Below are positions 1-7,570 of a stretch of 20,964 nucleotides of DNA, in pieces. The translations under genes were made by a program, and so were the position numbers. This stretch comes from Bryobacterales bacterium (GTDB lineage: Bacteria > Cyanobacteriota > Vampirovibrionia > Obscuribacterales > Obscuribacteraceae): positions 1 through 20,964 of the forward strand of contig CAJCHQ010000316.1 in assembly GCA_903970295.1 (NCBI GenBank), given 5' to 3'. Positions within the stretch are counted from its first letter, which is position 1; every line of letters begins with the position of its first letter. Under the pieces are notes generated by a model. The model ran no database searches. It was not told the origin of the DNA and was given only the letters and a program-made list of their open reading frames with translations.

Positions 1-556
1 TTATTGGGGGAATGTCAACCCGATTGGGCCCCGCGGTGTGTACGACGAATCGAAGCGATTCGCCGAAGCCCTGACCATGGCTTATCATCACAAGCACAAT
101 CTCGACACCCGCATCATCAGAATTTTCAATTGCTACGGTCCCCGACTGCGTTTCAATGATGGTCGCGTGGTCTCGAATTTCATCGACCAGGCTCTGAAGA
201 ATGAAAATCTCACCATATATGGTGACGGCTCTCAAACACGCAGCTTTCAGTATGTGTCAGATTTGATCGAAGGCATCGTGCGTCTGATGAAAGTCGATTT
301 TCATGAGCCGGTCAATCTGGGCAACCCCCAGGAAAAGACGGTGCTCGAACTGGCTCAACTGATCAAGAAATTGACCGGCTCGAACAGCGAAATCGTCCAC
401 AAACCGTTGCCTACCGACGATCCAAAGCGCCGCCTTCCCGACATTACTCGAGCTAAAAAGCTGCTCGACTGGACGCCCTCGAAAGATCTGATCGAAGGCT
501 TGACCGAAACAATCGCCTGGTATCGCGAACGTTTGCTGGTGCCTTCGAAGAAATAG
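1..556 (+). CDS. UDP-glucuronate decarboxylase (UDP-xylose synthase), 3' part
   Basis: The reading frame is open from base 2, so the gene begins outside the window; about 184 C-terminal residues are present and end at the TAG at 554-556. The first visible residues, [20 protein letters not shown], are the signature of bacterial and plant UDP-glucuronate decarboxylases of the extended short-chain dehydrogenase (SDR) family. They include the catalytic YxxxK (Tyr and Lys of YDESK). Downstream, RIFNCYGPR, the GDGSQTRSF segment and VNLGNP are the usual sugar-nucleotide-binding parts. The enzyme oxidises and decarboxylates UDP-glucuronate with bound NAD to give UDP-xylose in the cytoplasm, supplying xylose for surface glycans. 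The NAD-binding GxxGxxG loop is not in the window. The GTG at 38 lies inside the conserved motif and is not a start. The gene converges on the MocR gene with 27 bp between them and no clear terminator. Confidence 0.93.
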   Translation, partial: YWGNVNPIGPRGVYDESKRFAEALTMAYHHKHNLDTRIIRIFNCYGPRLRFNDGRVVSNFIDQALKNENLTIYGDGSQTRSFQYVSDLIEGIVRLMKVDFHEPVNLGNPQEKTVLELAQLIKKLTGSNSEIVHKPLPTDDPKRRLPDITRAKKLLDWTPSKDLIEGLTETIAWYRERLLVPSKK

Positions 557-583
557 GCTTTCAATTGCAACCGTTCGCGTCAC

Positions 584-2209
584 TTAGGCGCTCGTCGGGG
601 AAATATTGGCGCCGTAAGCATTAGTCGGTGCCACGAATGCTGCCGACGCGATGCCGGTCAGTTCTTTCAGGTCGGCCAGAGCCGGGATCGGCTGCTCCGT
701 TGAGATGCCTCTTTCGAGCTGCTCCAGACGTTCCGCCAGTCTTTCTATGTGGCGACAGATTGTCTCTTCGTCGTGGTGCGCGAAGCCGATCATGAATTCG
801 TTTGCCCGCGGTCGGCTCGAATAGTAGCTAGAAGTGCTGACCATCGGCATTTCTAGCTCCCTTGCCGCTTTGATCAATTGCCCTTCGTTGAAATTGCCGC
901 TGAAGCGCACGATCAAATGCATGCCTGAACTGACCGTAGACATGGTGGCATAGTTTCTCAGATCGCGAGTTACCGCTTGATAGAGCGCTGCTCTACGCTT
1001 GGCATAGAGTGCCTTTGTCCGCCTGATATGGCGGTCCAAATGACCGTCTGCAATCATCTGTGTGAGCGCCCTTTGCTCGAAAAATGACACTTCTCTTTCG
1101 CAAATTGACTTGGCCCGAGTAACTATTGGCACTAATTGCGGTGGCACAACCATGAACCCGAATCTGACCAGGGGATAAAGCGCGCGCCAGAAGTTATAGC
1201 GGTAGATGACCAAGTTGCCGTCGTCCATGGCCCAGAGTGGTGGCACCGGACGCTGACCGTATATGTATTCGTGGTCGAAGTCGTCTTCGATGATGTAAGT
1301 GCCATTGACTTTCGCCCAATCTAGCAACTTTTTGCGTCGCGATTGTGAAAGCGGAACGCCCGAGGGATCGTGGCGAGATGGAGTCAAATAAAGTAGTCTC
1401 GGTGCTTCGTCGCAATTGATCAATTGATCGACGATCATGCCTTCCTCATCGACATCGATTGGCATCAGTCGGGCGGAATGCGTCAAGAAAGTCGTGCGCA
1501 CTAAAGGTGAGCAAGGATTTTCCACGCCGACCAGATCCCCTGGTTCGAGCAATAATCTGGCAATCAAATCGAGCCCGGCTTCGGCACTGGAGGCGACTGC
1601 AATTTGGTCGGCACTGCAGTGAAGCATACGCACTCGTCCCAGATACTCAGCCAGAGTATCGCGCAAGGGTCGATAACCGAGCGGCTCACCGACATAGGGA
1701 GTAATTTCGTTATCTTTCAAACGAGCACTGCCGTAGAGCATTTCGCGCCAGCGGTGAACTGGCAATTCATCGAGTACGGCAGCTCCGAAATTCAATTCGG
1801 AAGAGACTGCCAAACTTTCCCTGTCGAGCGAAACACGATGAAGCAAGCGCTTGGCATACGACGATATGCGATGTGGCGTTGGCGCTTCGTCTGCGGCGCT
1901 GTAGTCTGCCCATGATTTGGCCAACTGGTCCGCACTGGCCTGCCGCTTCACTTCCTCGCTGTCTTTATTCCAGATGACGATTGCGCGACTACCTGCACTG
2001 AGTTTGATATATCCCTGTCCGGCTAATTCTTCTAAACTGCGGCTGGCCGTCACTCGCGAAACGTCCAGGGATTCCGAAAGAATTCGCGAGGAGGGCAATT
2101 TGTCGCCGAATTTCAACCGGCCATCGATAATTGCGCTTTTGACTGAATCGCAGATTTGTTTATATAAAGGTTCGTTATTTTTTTCGTCGATGTGAAAAAG
2201 AAAGTGCAT
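584..2209 (-). CDS. MocR/GntR-family regulator with aminotransferase-like domain lacking the PLP lysine
   Basis: 541 residues. Residues about 10-80 form a GntR-type winged helix (PLYKQICDSVKSAI, then KLPSSRILSESLDVSRVTASRSLEEL in continuous sequence). Residues about 130-500 form a fold-type I aminotransferase-like domain, the MocR arrangement (PdxR and GabR are known members). Recognisable parts are GYRPLRDTLAEYL, LLLEPGDLVGVENP, YLTPSRHDPSGVPLS and YIIEDDFDHEY. In MocR proteins PLP is held by the lysine of a GTFSKTLFP-like motif. Here the aligned segment is YNFWRALYP, with Arg342 (CGC, bases 1184-1186) in place of Lys, so PLP binding as an internal aldimine is unlikely. The start is the ATG at 2207-2209 with GAGG a few bases upstream. 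The gene is divergent from the PAP2 gene across 126 bp that contain an inverted repeat, a plausible operator. Its targets cannot be told from sequence. Confidence 0.9.
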   Translation of the reverse strand: MHFLFHIDEKNNEPLYKQICDSVKSAIIDGRLKFGDKLPSSRILSESLDVSRVTASRSLEELAGQGYIKLSAGSRAIVIWNKDSEEVKRQASADQLAKSWADYSAADEAPTPHRISSYAKRLLHRVSLDRESLAVSSELNFGAAVLDELPVHRWREMLYGSARLKDNEITPYVGEPLGYRPLRDTLAEYLGRVRMLHCSADQIAVASSAEAGLDLIARLLLEPGDLVGVENPCSPLVRTTFLTHSARLMPIDVDEEGMIVDQLINCDEAPRLLYLTPSRHDPSGVPLSQSRRKKLLDWAKVNGTYIIEDDFDHEYIYGQRPVPPLWAMDDGNLVIYRYNFWRALYPLVRFGFMVVPPQLVPIVTRAKSICEREVSFFEQRALTQMIADGHLDRHIRRTKALYAKRRAALYQAVTRDLRNYATMSTVSSGMHLIVRFSGNFNEGQLIKAARELEMPMVSTSSYYSSRPRANEFMIGFAHHDEETICRHIERLAERLEQLERGISTEQPIPALADLKELTGIASAAFVAPTNAYGANISPTSA

Positions 2210-2253
2210 AAAGCCTCGCCGGTGGTGAGTAGCGTCGTGTGCTTTTTGATAGA

Positions 2254-2287
2254 TTCCGATTGCATTCTAGTGGTGGCATAATCGGAA
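2254..2287. promoter_or_regulatory. 8-bp inverted repeat, candidate operator between divergent genes
   Basis: TTCCGATT at 2254-2261 is matched exactly by AATCGGAA at 2280-2287, with 18 bp between arms (26 bp centre to centre, about 2.5 helical turns). It lies in the divergent MocR/PAP2 intergenic region. Regulators of this class usually act on their own divergent promoter, so this is a reasonable operator candidate; that role is inferred. CATAAT at 2275-2280 overlaps the right arm, but no matching -35 was found at the right spacing. Confidence 0.4.
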
Positions 2288-2335
2288 GTTGTTTTCGAGT
2301 TGTTATCTGGACTGCAAAGGCTTAGTATTTTCACC

Positions 2336-2905
2336 ATGCCAGAGGCTCAAGTTGCTCAGCAGAGGCTCAAATTGTTTAGTTTCATCCAAAACTTTGATCT
2401 GATTGTCAGCAATGCTATGCGCTCGGCCGCTAGTCCTTTCTTGGATCTGTCTGCCCACATCGTCACGGCGATCACTTACGCCGGCATTTTCTGGGCAATT
2501 TTGGCGTTTGTCTTGTGGTGTCGCGGGCAAAAGCAATTAGCTCGACAGATTGCCCTGGCTCTCGTTATCGGTGCCATCGAGATGTCTATTCTCAAGCATC
2601 TTTTTCATCGAGAGCGCCCGATAACGATCACTCTTTATGAGTTCTGGATGCCATTCCATAAATTGTTTGCCGACCGCTATTCATTTCCTTCCGGTCACAC
2701 GGTCTTATCTTTTGCTGCTGCTTTTGTGCTCTGGCGCCATTACCCAAATTGGCGCGGAGGACTGGCTATTGCTCTCGCTACAACAGTTGGAGTCTGCCGT
2801 ATATATGAAGGTATGCATTGGCCGACCGACGTAATCGCCGGCGTATTGTTTGGTCTGCTCGCCGCTCTAGCCAGTATTCCTTTAGAGGAAAAATTGAAGC
2901 GTTGA
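2336..2905 (+). CDS. PAP2-family membrane phosphatase
   Basis: 189 residues from the ATG at 2336; an in-frame TTG at 2300 is possible but adds an unlikely leader. All three PAP2 (phosphatidic acid phosphatase type 2) motifs are present: K87-x6-R94-P95 in KHLFHRERP, P118-S119-G120-H121 in YSFPSGHT, and R155-x5-H161-x3-D165 in CRIYEGMHWPTD. Hydrophobic stretches near residues 42-62, 72-86, 122-134, 141-154 and 166-182 fit a small multi-spanning membrane enzyme with its active site at the outer face. Members hydrolyse phosphate monoesters or pyrophosphates of lipids such as undecaprenyl pyrophosphate, phosphatidate or phosphatidylglycerol phosphate. The substrate is not fixed by sequence. It is transcribed toward the GH30 gene, 72 bp away, and divergently from the MocR regulator, which may control it. 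No strong Shine-Dalgarno is seen. Confidence 0.9.
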   Translation: MPEAQVAQQRLKLFSFIQNFDLIVSNAMRSAASPFLDLSAHIVTAITYAGIFWAILAFVLWCRGQKQLARQIALALVIGAIEMSILKHLFHRERPITITLYEFWMPFHKLFADRYSFPSGHTVLSFAAAFVLWRHYPNWRGGLAIALATTVGVCRIYEGMHWPTDVIAGVLFGLLAALASIPLEEKLKR

Positions 2906-2977
2906 CCATGTTTCCTGGCCAGATCTGGTAATTTTATGGCCTGCTCTAACGCCTCTTCTTGTCACGAGGAAATTCGC

Positions 2978-4453
2978 ATGCCAAGCAAACGAACGCGCCG
3001 GCAGTTTCTCCAGGTTCTGGGCGCCGGCTTGATTTTGCCTGTGACCGGCCGCTCTCTGGTAATGGCTGCCACGAGCGGTCAATCTACGCCGACACCGACA
3101 GGCGAGATCAAGGTTTGGAAAACAGTCGGTGATAAGCGTTTCCATTCGAGCGATGCAAGCCTGTGGAGAGCGGCAACAAGCCCTGAGGCAACCGCTGCGA
3201 CAACCACTGCAGCAACCGCTGCCATCGTCCTCGATCCCAAGCGTCAATTTCAAGAGGTGCTTGGTTTTGGCGCCGCCTTTACAGATGCAGCTTGCTACAC
3301 GTTCAATGGAATTGCAGAAGGGCCGCGCGAAAATTTATTCCGTGAGTTATTCGATCCCGAAGAAATGAATCTCAGCGTTTGTCGCAGCTGCATCGGCGGT
3401 AGCGATTATTCAGTCAAGGCGTACAGTTTTGACGATGGTGACGCGGATCCTCAGTTGACGCGCTTTTCGATCGCTCATGACCGAGAATATATACTGCAGA
3501 TGCTGAGACTGGCACGCAAAATCAATCCGGATTTGTTCTTGTTGGCGTCACCCTGGAGCCCGCCGGGCTGGATGAAGTCTAACAATTCGCTTCTGGGCGG
3601 CAATATGCAACGCAAATATATGGCGTCATATGCCCACTACTTCCTCAAATTTTTACGCGGCTATGAGGAAGAAGGTGTGCCGATTCAAGCTGTTACCGTG
3701 CAAAATGAAGTCGATACTGATCAAGACAGTCGCATGCCTGCCTGCAGTTGGCCACAAGAATACGAAGCGGATTTCGTTCGTTTCTTTCTCGGGCCGCTGC
3801 TTGAAAAAGAAGGAATGAAAACCAAGATTTGGTTGATCGATCATAACTACAATCTGTGGGGCCGCGCGCTCGATGAACTGGAATTGCCCGACATCCGCAA
3901 ATATGCCAGCGGCATCGCCTGGCATGGCTACGTGGGCGAGCCTGAGGCCATGACTCGAGTGCATGACGCATATCCCGGGATTTCCGCCCACTGGACCGAG
4001 GGCGGACCGGAGTACACAGCCCCCGACTATCTTTCGGATTGGTCGCAATGGGCAAAGACTTTTACCGGCATCATGCGCAACTGGAGTTGTTCGATAACTG
4101 CCTGGAACCTGGCACTCGATCAAGTGGGTAAGCCGAATATTGGTCCGTTTTCCTGTGGAGGCTTAGTCACTGTCAATTCTCACACTAAAGAAATAACTCG
4201 AAGCGGGCAATACTGGGCGCTTGCTCATTTTTCACGCTGCATTAGGCGCGGTGCCAAAAGGTTTGACTCGCATTTCGACCCACAAACGAAAATCGAGGAC
4301 CTGACCCACGTTGCTTTCGATAATGCGGATGGTGAAAGGGTTTTGGTTGTGACCAATACCGGCAGCGACCGGGTTGTTAAAATCCGCCTTTTTGGGCAGG
4401 AAGCCAGTCTGAATCTGGAAAAGAACGCCGTCGCTACTCTCACTTGGCGCTAG
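2978..4453 (+). CDS. Tat-exported glycoside hydrolase family 30 (glucosylceramidase-like)
   Basis: 491 residues from the ATG at 2978, chosen because GAGGAA sits 6 bases upstream; the in-frame ATG at 2936 has no comparable site. The N-terminus carries a twin-arginine signal (TRRQFLQ, residues 6-12, then a hydrophobic run to about residue 30), so the protein is probably exported folded. A low-complexity Ala/Thr stretch (about 65-83) precedes a TIM-barrel with GH30 marks: [13 protein letters not shown] (92-104), [20 protein letters not shown] (191-202), the acid/base Glu244 in TVQNEVD and the nucleophile Glu341 in HWTEGGPEY. The C-terminal part (about 400-491) looks like the usual beta-sandwich. 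GH30 enzymes cleave beta-glucosyl, beta-xylosyl or related bonds with retention; subfamily 1-like glucosylceramidase or beta-glucosidase activity is the best guess. Probably cotranscribed with the next gene, 52 bp away. Confidence 0.92.
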   Translation: MPSKRTRRQFLQVLGAGLILPVTGRSLVMAATSGQSTPTPTGEIKVWKTVGDKRFHSSDASLWRAATSPEATAATTTAATAAIVLDPKRQFQEVLGFGAAFTDAACYTFNGIAEGPRENLFRELFDPEEMNLSVCRSCIGGSDYSVKAYSFDDGDADPQLTRFSIAHDREYILQMLRLARKINPDLFLLASPWSPPGWMKSNNSLLGGNMQRKYMASYAHYFLKFLRGYEEEGVPIQAVTVQNEVDTDQDSRMPACSWPQEYEADFVRFFLGPLLEKEGMKTKIWLIDHNYNLWGRALDELELPDIRKYASGIAWHGYVGEPEAMTRVHDAYPGISAHWTEGGPEYTAPDYLSDWSQWAKTFTGIMRNWSCSITAWNLALDQVGKPNIGPFSCGGLVTVNSHTKEITRSGQYWALAHFSRCIRRGAKRFDSHFDPQTKIEDLTHVAFDNADGERVLVVTNTGSDRVVKIRLFGQEASLNLEKNAVATLTWR

Positions 4454-4505
4454 AGCTGCCATCTCTGAGATAATAGTCGAAGGAATGCTATTACAAGGAT
4501 CGGCA

Positions 4506-5075
4506 ATGAAGACAATCGACACTGTCAACGCATCAATGATCTTTTCGGCTCTCAAATTCGCCGCAGACAAGCACGCGAAACAACGCCGCAAAGGGCCCGA
4601 TGATACACCTTATATAAATCACCCAATCGAAGTGGCTGAGATCTTGATCAATGTCGCCAAAGTCGGTGACACCGACACTCTCGTGGCGGCACTATTGCAC
4701 GATACGGTCGAGGACACTGAAACTCGTCAGGACGAACTCGAGTCACTTTTTGGTAGCTCGGTTTTGTCGCTCGTGATGGAATGCACTGATGACAAAAGCT
4801 TGCCAAAAGCCGAACGCAAGCAATTGCAAGTCGAGCATGCGCCGCACAAATCGCCTCAGGCGAAGCTGATCAAAATCGCAGATAAAATCAGCAATGTTCG
4901 AGATATCGTCAAGGGTCCGCCGGTTGATTGGTCTCTCGAGCGGATTGTCGAATATCTCGACTGGAGTGAGAAGGTGGTGGCTGGTTTGCGCGGCGAAAAT
5001 GCTGAACTAGATGAACTTTACGACAATTCTTTGAATAGCGCTCGCAAAAAACTCGCACGAGATTCGGGCAGCTGA
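4506..5075 (+). CDS. Small HD-domain (p)ppGpp hydrolase-like protein (MESH1/SpoT-HD type)
   Basis: 189 residues from the ATG at 4506, which has AAGGA 6 bases upstream; an in-frame ATG at 4485 has its GGA too close. The HD residues of the SpoT hydrolase domain are present: His39 (YINHP), His65-Asp66 with Asp70 (LLHDTVEDT) and Asp126 (KIADKISN). The protein has only this domain, with no synthetase, TGS or ACT part, which matches the small alarmone hydrolases of MESH1 type. The expected role is Mn-dependent removal of the 3'-pyrophosphate from ppGpp in the cytoplasm; related small HD proteins may act on other nucleotides, so the substrate is inferred. It sits in a same-strand run between a GH30 gene and membrane-protein genes with no obvious functional link. 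Confidence 0.86.
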   Translation: MKTIDTVNASMIFSALKFAADKHAKQRRKGPDDTPYINHPIEVAEILINVAKVGDTDTLVAALLHDTVEDTETRQDELESLFGSSVLSLVMECTDDKSLPKAERKQLQVEHAPHKSPQAKLIKIADKISNVRDIVKGPPVDWSLERIVEYLDWSEKVVAGLRGENAELDELYDNSLNSARKKLARDSGS

Positions 5076-5095
5076 ATGAACGGGACAGACCGCCA

Positions 5096-5167
5096 ATGGT
5101 GTCGTATCCGGTGGCGTATTCGGCGCTTTATCCAGTGCCATATTCGGTGGCATTGAATACGAAATGA
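5096..5167 (+). CDS. Possible 23-residue micro-ORF of tandem YPVA-like repeats
   Basis: An ATG at 5096 opens a 23-codon frame whose core is YPVA-YSAL-YPVP-YSVA, encoded by four 12-bp repeats. Its TGA (5165-5167) overlaps the ATG of the following gene (5164) as ATGA, the classical arrangement for translational coupling. The downstream gene has no convincing Shine-Dalgarno of its own, so a translated leader would make sense. Against it: no strong ribosome site precedes 5096 and the repeat alone could create the open frame. A second short frame starts at ATG 5076, just after the previous stop. Unknown function. Confidence 0.3.
   Translation: MVSYPVAYSALYPVPYSVALNTK
5105..5152 (+). repeat. Four imperfect 12-bp tandem repeats
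   Basis: Consecutive units are TATCCGGTGGCG (5105-5116), TATTCGGCGCTT (5117-5128), TATCCAGTGCCA (5129-5140) and TATTCGGTGGCA (5141-5152). The consensus is TATYCGGTGGCA, and units 1 and 3, and 2 and 4, are most alike, so a 24-bp unit duplicated once is possible. The array fills nearly all of the 88-bp gap before the gene at 5164. Confidence 0.8.
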
Positions 5168-5724
5168 TTTCTGTTGCGCCAATTTGGGAAAAGATTCGCA
5201 AACCGTTTATTTCGGTCTTGTTAGCGTACATTTCGTTTGGCTTCGTGATGATGGCCTGGCCAACGAATCCGTTTTTCGATCCGAAGCCCTTCCTGCTTCG
5301 CCCGATTGGCTTTCCGTTTCACTATTTCTGGCTCTATAATGAATTCAGGTTGTATGCCCCCGACCCGCCTCGACATGACGGTTCGATTTACTATGTCATT
5401 CACTTCGACGATGGTACCGTCTCCAACTGGTTCTATCCTCGTAGTAAAATGACGCCGTGGGATTCGGAACATTCGTTCGATCGCTACATGTGTCAATATT
5501 TTTGGTGGAATGAAAACGCCATGACGCGTCGAGCGCGGCCGGGCTTGGCTCGTTACGTGGCGAGGCAAAATAATTCTCCGACTCGACATCCGGTCAGTGT
5601 CGATTTCATCTCACGAATTCACGTTGTTCCCGACATCAGTGTGGGCGTCGGAAACATTTACCCGCAGCCATTCCAGGATGTGCAATTCTACAGCTATAGT
5701 CTGCAACCGAGGGATCTACCTTGA
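5164..5724 (+). CDS. Membrane-anchored protein of unknown function, partner of HTTM protein
   Basis: 186 residues; not recognised as a named family. One hydrophobic segment near residues 13-32 (around FISVLLAYISFGFVMMAW) after a basic WEKIRK segment suggests an N-terminal anchor with the remainder outside the membrane. The body is rich in Trp, Tyr, Phe and His (HYFWLYNEFRLYAPDPPRHD, YFWWNEN) and appears to be one compact beta-rich domain. ATG 5164 is taken because the frame upstream has no start codon before a stop at 5077. The stop overlaps the TTG start of the HTTM gene (TTGA, 5721-5724), implying coupled translation and probably a joint role. Small soluble or anchored partners beside HTTM proteins are common, but this one's role cannot be named. 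Confidence 0.8.
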   Translation: MISVAPIWEKIRKPFISVLLAYISFGFVMMAWPTNPFFDPKPFLLRPIGFPFHYFWLYNEFRLYAPDPPRHDGSIYYVIHFDDGTVSNWFYPRSKMTPWDSEHSFDRYMCQYFWWNENAMTRRARPGLARYVARQNNSPTRHPVSVDFISRIHVVPDISVGVGNIYPQPFQDVQFYSYSLQPRDLP

Positions 5725-6653
5725 TCCTCAAGCGCTTTCTGAATCTGTGGGACAAAGTTTGGTTCGCTCCAGTTTCGCCCAGCCCTATATGCGTGCTGCG
5801 TATTTTTTATGGCATTTTGTGTGTGGTCGACGGCTTGCTGTTCATGCCGGATTTTCTCGTCTGGTTCGGACCTCATGGCGTATTGACCGCTGCAACAGTG
5901 AGAATGTCGGGGTCGCACCCGAGCTTAATGGTGTATCACTCATTTTCTGAAGCAGAAACTTTAGCTGTTCTCTGGTGCTTTTTGTTTTTTTCTGTCCTGG
6001 TCACAATCGGCTTGTGGACGCGATTGAGCATGTTCATGTGCTGGATGTTGTTTGTCGGCTTCAACGCGCGAAATCCACTGATGTTTCATCAGGTCGATAA
6101 CATTTTGCGCTTGATCGGCTTTTGTTTGCTGTTCGCTCCTGCGGGCGCGATGTATTCTCTCGATCATTGGCTGGCCTGTCGCAATGGTGTTTCTGCGCAG
6201 CCATTACTTTATGCACCGTGGGCACAACGGTTGATTCAACTGCAAGTTGTTTGCATTTACTTCAAAGCCTTTTGGGCCAAGATGCTTGGCTCCACGTGGC
6301 GCGACGGTACGGCTGTCTATTACGCTGTCCATTGCACCGCCAAGCATCCGGTTCCTGGCTTTCTCGACAATGTTCTCTTCTACAAAATAGCGACATACTA
6401 CACGCTGCTGGTGGAAGGGTCGATGTGGACGCTGATCTGGGTTCAACCACTAACCAAATTGGTGCTCCTGGCTGTTACCTGTCTGCATTTAGGAATCGAT
6501 TGGTTTATCAATCTCGATCTTCTCGAATGGTCTGTTATCAGTACGTATGTAGTCTTTCTCAAGCCGAGGGAGGTCGAGTCTATCATGGCTGCGATCACGA
6601 ATTTTCTGCGAAAAATCTTTACCCGAAAAGTTGCTGATGCCACCGACTCATAA
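5721..6653 (+). CDS. HTTM-domain membrane protein (gamma-carboxylase-like fold)
   Basis: 310 residues starting with TTG at 5721 inside the stop of the preceding gene; no better start lies nearby. The pattern matches HTTM (horizontally transferred transmembrane) proteins, distant relatives of the membrane part of vitamin K-dependent gamma-carboxylase. It has an early LRIFYGILCVVDGLLF helix, FLVWFGPHGV, a helix block with GLWTRLSMFMCWMLF, then NARNPLMFHQVDNILRLIGFCLLFAP in continuous sequence with the conserved N, D and R residues, and a later LIQLQVVCIYFKAFWAKM-like stretch. About seven to eight membrane segments are visible, followed by a basic tail (about 286-304). Bacterial HTTM proteins mostly have no known reaction. 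The 4-bp overlap with the upstream anchored protein marks a two-gene unit. Confidence 0.88.
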   Translation: MILKRFLNLWDKVWFAPVSPSPICVLRIFYGILCVVDGLLFMPDFLVWFGPHGVLTAATVRMSGSHPSLMVYHSFSEAETLAVLWCFLFFSVLVTIGLWTRLSMFMCWMLFVGFNARNPLMFHQVDNILRLIGFCLLFAPAGAMYSLDHWLACRNGVSAQPLLYAPWAQRLIQLQVVCIYFKAFWAKMLGSTWRDGTAVYYAVHCTAKHPVPGFLDNVLFYKIATYYTLLVEGSMWTLIWVQPLTKLVLLAVTCLHLGIDWFINLDLLEWSVISTYVVFLKPREVESIMAAITNFLRKIFTRKVADATDS

Positions 6654-6781
6654 TTGCAAAATCAATCTTTCGCGTCGTCACTATCCTCGAATTGGGCATA
6701 ATATGGCAAGTTCATCCAACGGAGAAATCAACGAACTTTGGGATCCGAGTACATCGGTATGATTTTGAGGAGAGCAACAAA

Positions 6782-7237
6782 GTGGACATCGTAAAATTAT
6801 TTCCGGTCTCTTTAACCGTTCTAACTGCCACATTACTCTCGGCGCAATCAGTCGTGTTAGCGCAGAACGGACCATACAATTATGGGTCGAACATTTACAA
6901 TCCGCCCGCCCCTGAAACTAACACTTCGAGCAGCACGAGTAATGGTAGCGCCAGCACCAATGGTAGCACCAACAACAACGGCCACTCGAGCAACGCTCCT
7001 TCGAACATGCCTAAGCGCGAACGAGGTCACAATACCAAGCACCACACCTCGAGCCTCACTGAGCGCCAGGCGCGCAGGGGTGGGATAACTTCTTCGAGCG
7101 GACAAACAATTCAAGCACAGACGAGCAGCAACAGCGGCAGCTCCTCGTATGGAGCCAGCCGGGGTACTCAGCAGCAGCCTGCTGTTCAACCTGCAGCCGC
7201 TGACCATCAGTCAAAAACGCAGACATATAATTGGTAG
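6782..7237 (+). CDS. Secreted Ser/Asn/Gly-rich low-complexity protein
   Basis: 151 residues from a GTG at 6782, chosen because GAGGAGAG (6767-6774) lies at good spacing and because the protein then begins with a clean signal peptide: VDIVKLF, a hydrophobic core LTVLTATLLSAQSVV, and a likely cut after LA before QNG. An in-frame TTG at 6692 would add 30 residues that do not look like coding sequence. The mature part is of low complexity: Ser/Asn/Thr/Gly runs (about 45-75), a basic patch KRERGHNTKHH, another Ser-rich stretch and a Gln/Pro/Ala tail. No domain is recognised; it is probably disordered and cell-surface or extracellular. It stands 128 bp after the HTTM gene with its own ribosome site. 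Confidence 0.7.
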   Translation: MDIVKLFPVSLTVLTATLLSAQSVVLAQNGPYNYGSNIYNPPAPETNTSSSTSNGSASTNGSTNNNGHSSNAPSNMPKRERGHNTKHHTSSLTERQARRGGITSSSGQTIQAQTSSNSGSSSYGASRGTQQQPAVQPAAADHQSKTQTYNW

Positions 7238-7343
7238 TATTGGCGTGTTCAGTTAACGTGCGCAATGGTAGGTGGATTCTCTGCCAGTAGAGCCGATAGC
7301 CTAAATACGCAAGTTCGCATATAGCCGGTCCACTTCCATAAAT

Positions 7344-7416
7344 TTGCATCGGCTGGATTCGAACCAGCGACCTTCTGAATATGAGGCAGATGCTCTGCCA
7401 ACTGAGCTACGATGCA
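7344..7416 (-). tRNA. tRNA with CAU anticodon (Met elongator or Ile2)
   Basis: A full cloverleaf on the minus strand, 73 nt with discriminator A and no encoded CCA. Acceptor TGCATCG pairs exactly with CGATGCA; D arm GCTC/GAGC; anticodon loop CTCATAT (anticodon CAT); T arm GCTGG-TTCGAAT-CCAGC. The 1-72 pair is intact (U-A), which argues against an initiator tRNA. The last anticodon-stem pair is a C-T mismatch and U1 is uncommon. Elongator Met versus lysidine-modified Ile cannot be settled by reading. Confidence 0.88.
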
Positions 7417-7420
7417 GTAT

Positions 7421-7493
7421 TCGCCTTACTTGGATTCGAACCAAGGGCACTCTCCTTAGAAGGGAGATGCTCTGTCCTCTGAGCTATAAGGCG
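7421..7493 (-). tRNA. tRNA-Arg (UCU)
   Basis: 73 nt with discriminator A. Acceptor CGCCTTA/TAAGGCG pairs fully, D arm GCTC/GAGC, anticodon arm TCTCC-CTTCTAA-GGAGA with anticodon TCT, and T arm CTTGG-TTCGAAT-CCAAG. It would read AGA/AGG codons. It begins with C1, which is unusual, but all stems are perfect. Four bases separate it from the CAU tRNA. Confidence 0.95.
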
Positions 7494-7498
7494 ATAAA

Positions 7499-7570
7499 TG
7501 ACCCTGGTTGGATTCGAACCAACGACTCGTCGCTTAAAAGGCGCGTACTCTGCCACTGAGTTACAAGGTC
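7499..7570 (-). tRNA. tRNA-Lys (UUU) with a weak anticodon stem
   Basis: 72 nt with discriminator A. Acceptor GACCTTG/CAGGGTC pairs with one G-U, D arm ACTC/GAGT, T arm GTTGG-TTCGAAT-CCAAC. The anticodon loop CTTTTAA gives UUU (Lys). The anticodon stem CGCGC/GCGAC pairs only in its inner three positions; 27-43 is C-C and 28-42 is G-A. It may be a functional but divergent tRNA or one losing function. Five bases separate it from tRNA-Arg. Confidence 0.85.

Noticed and set aside
3653..4123. 156-codon open frame on the minus strand inside the GH30 gene
   Set aside because: It lies opposite a gene with clear catalytic motifs, has no ribosome site and resembles no protein.
6122..6637. 171-codon open frame in another frame within the HTTM gene
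   Set aside because: The HTTM frame has the conserved residues and membrane pattern; this one is compositionally random (many Cys and Ser) and is a shadow.
7344..7559. Open frame of 71 codons on the plus strand through the tRNA array (RLDSNQRPSEYEADALPTEL-like peptide)
   Set aside because: It is the reverse complement of three tRNA genes; such peptides are a known annotation artefact.
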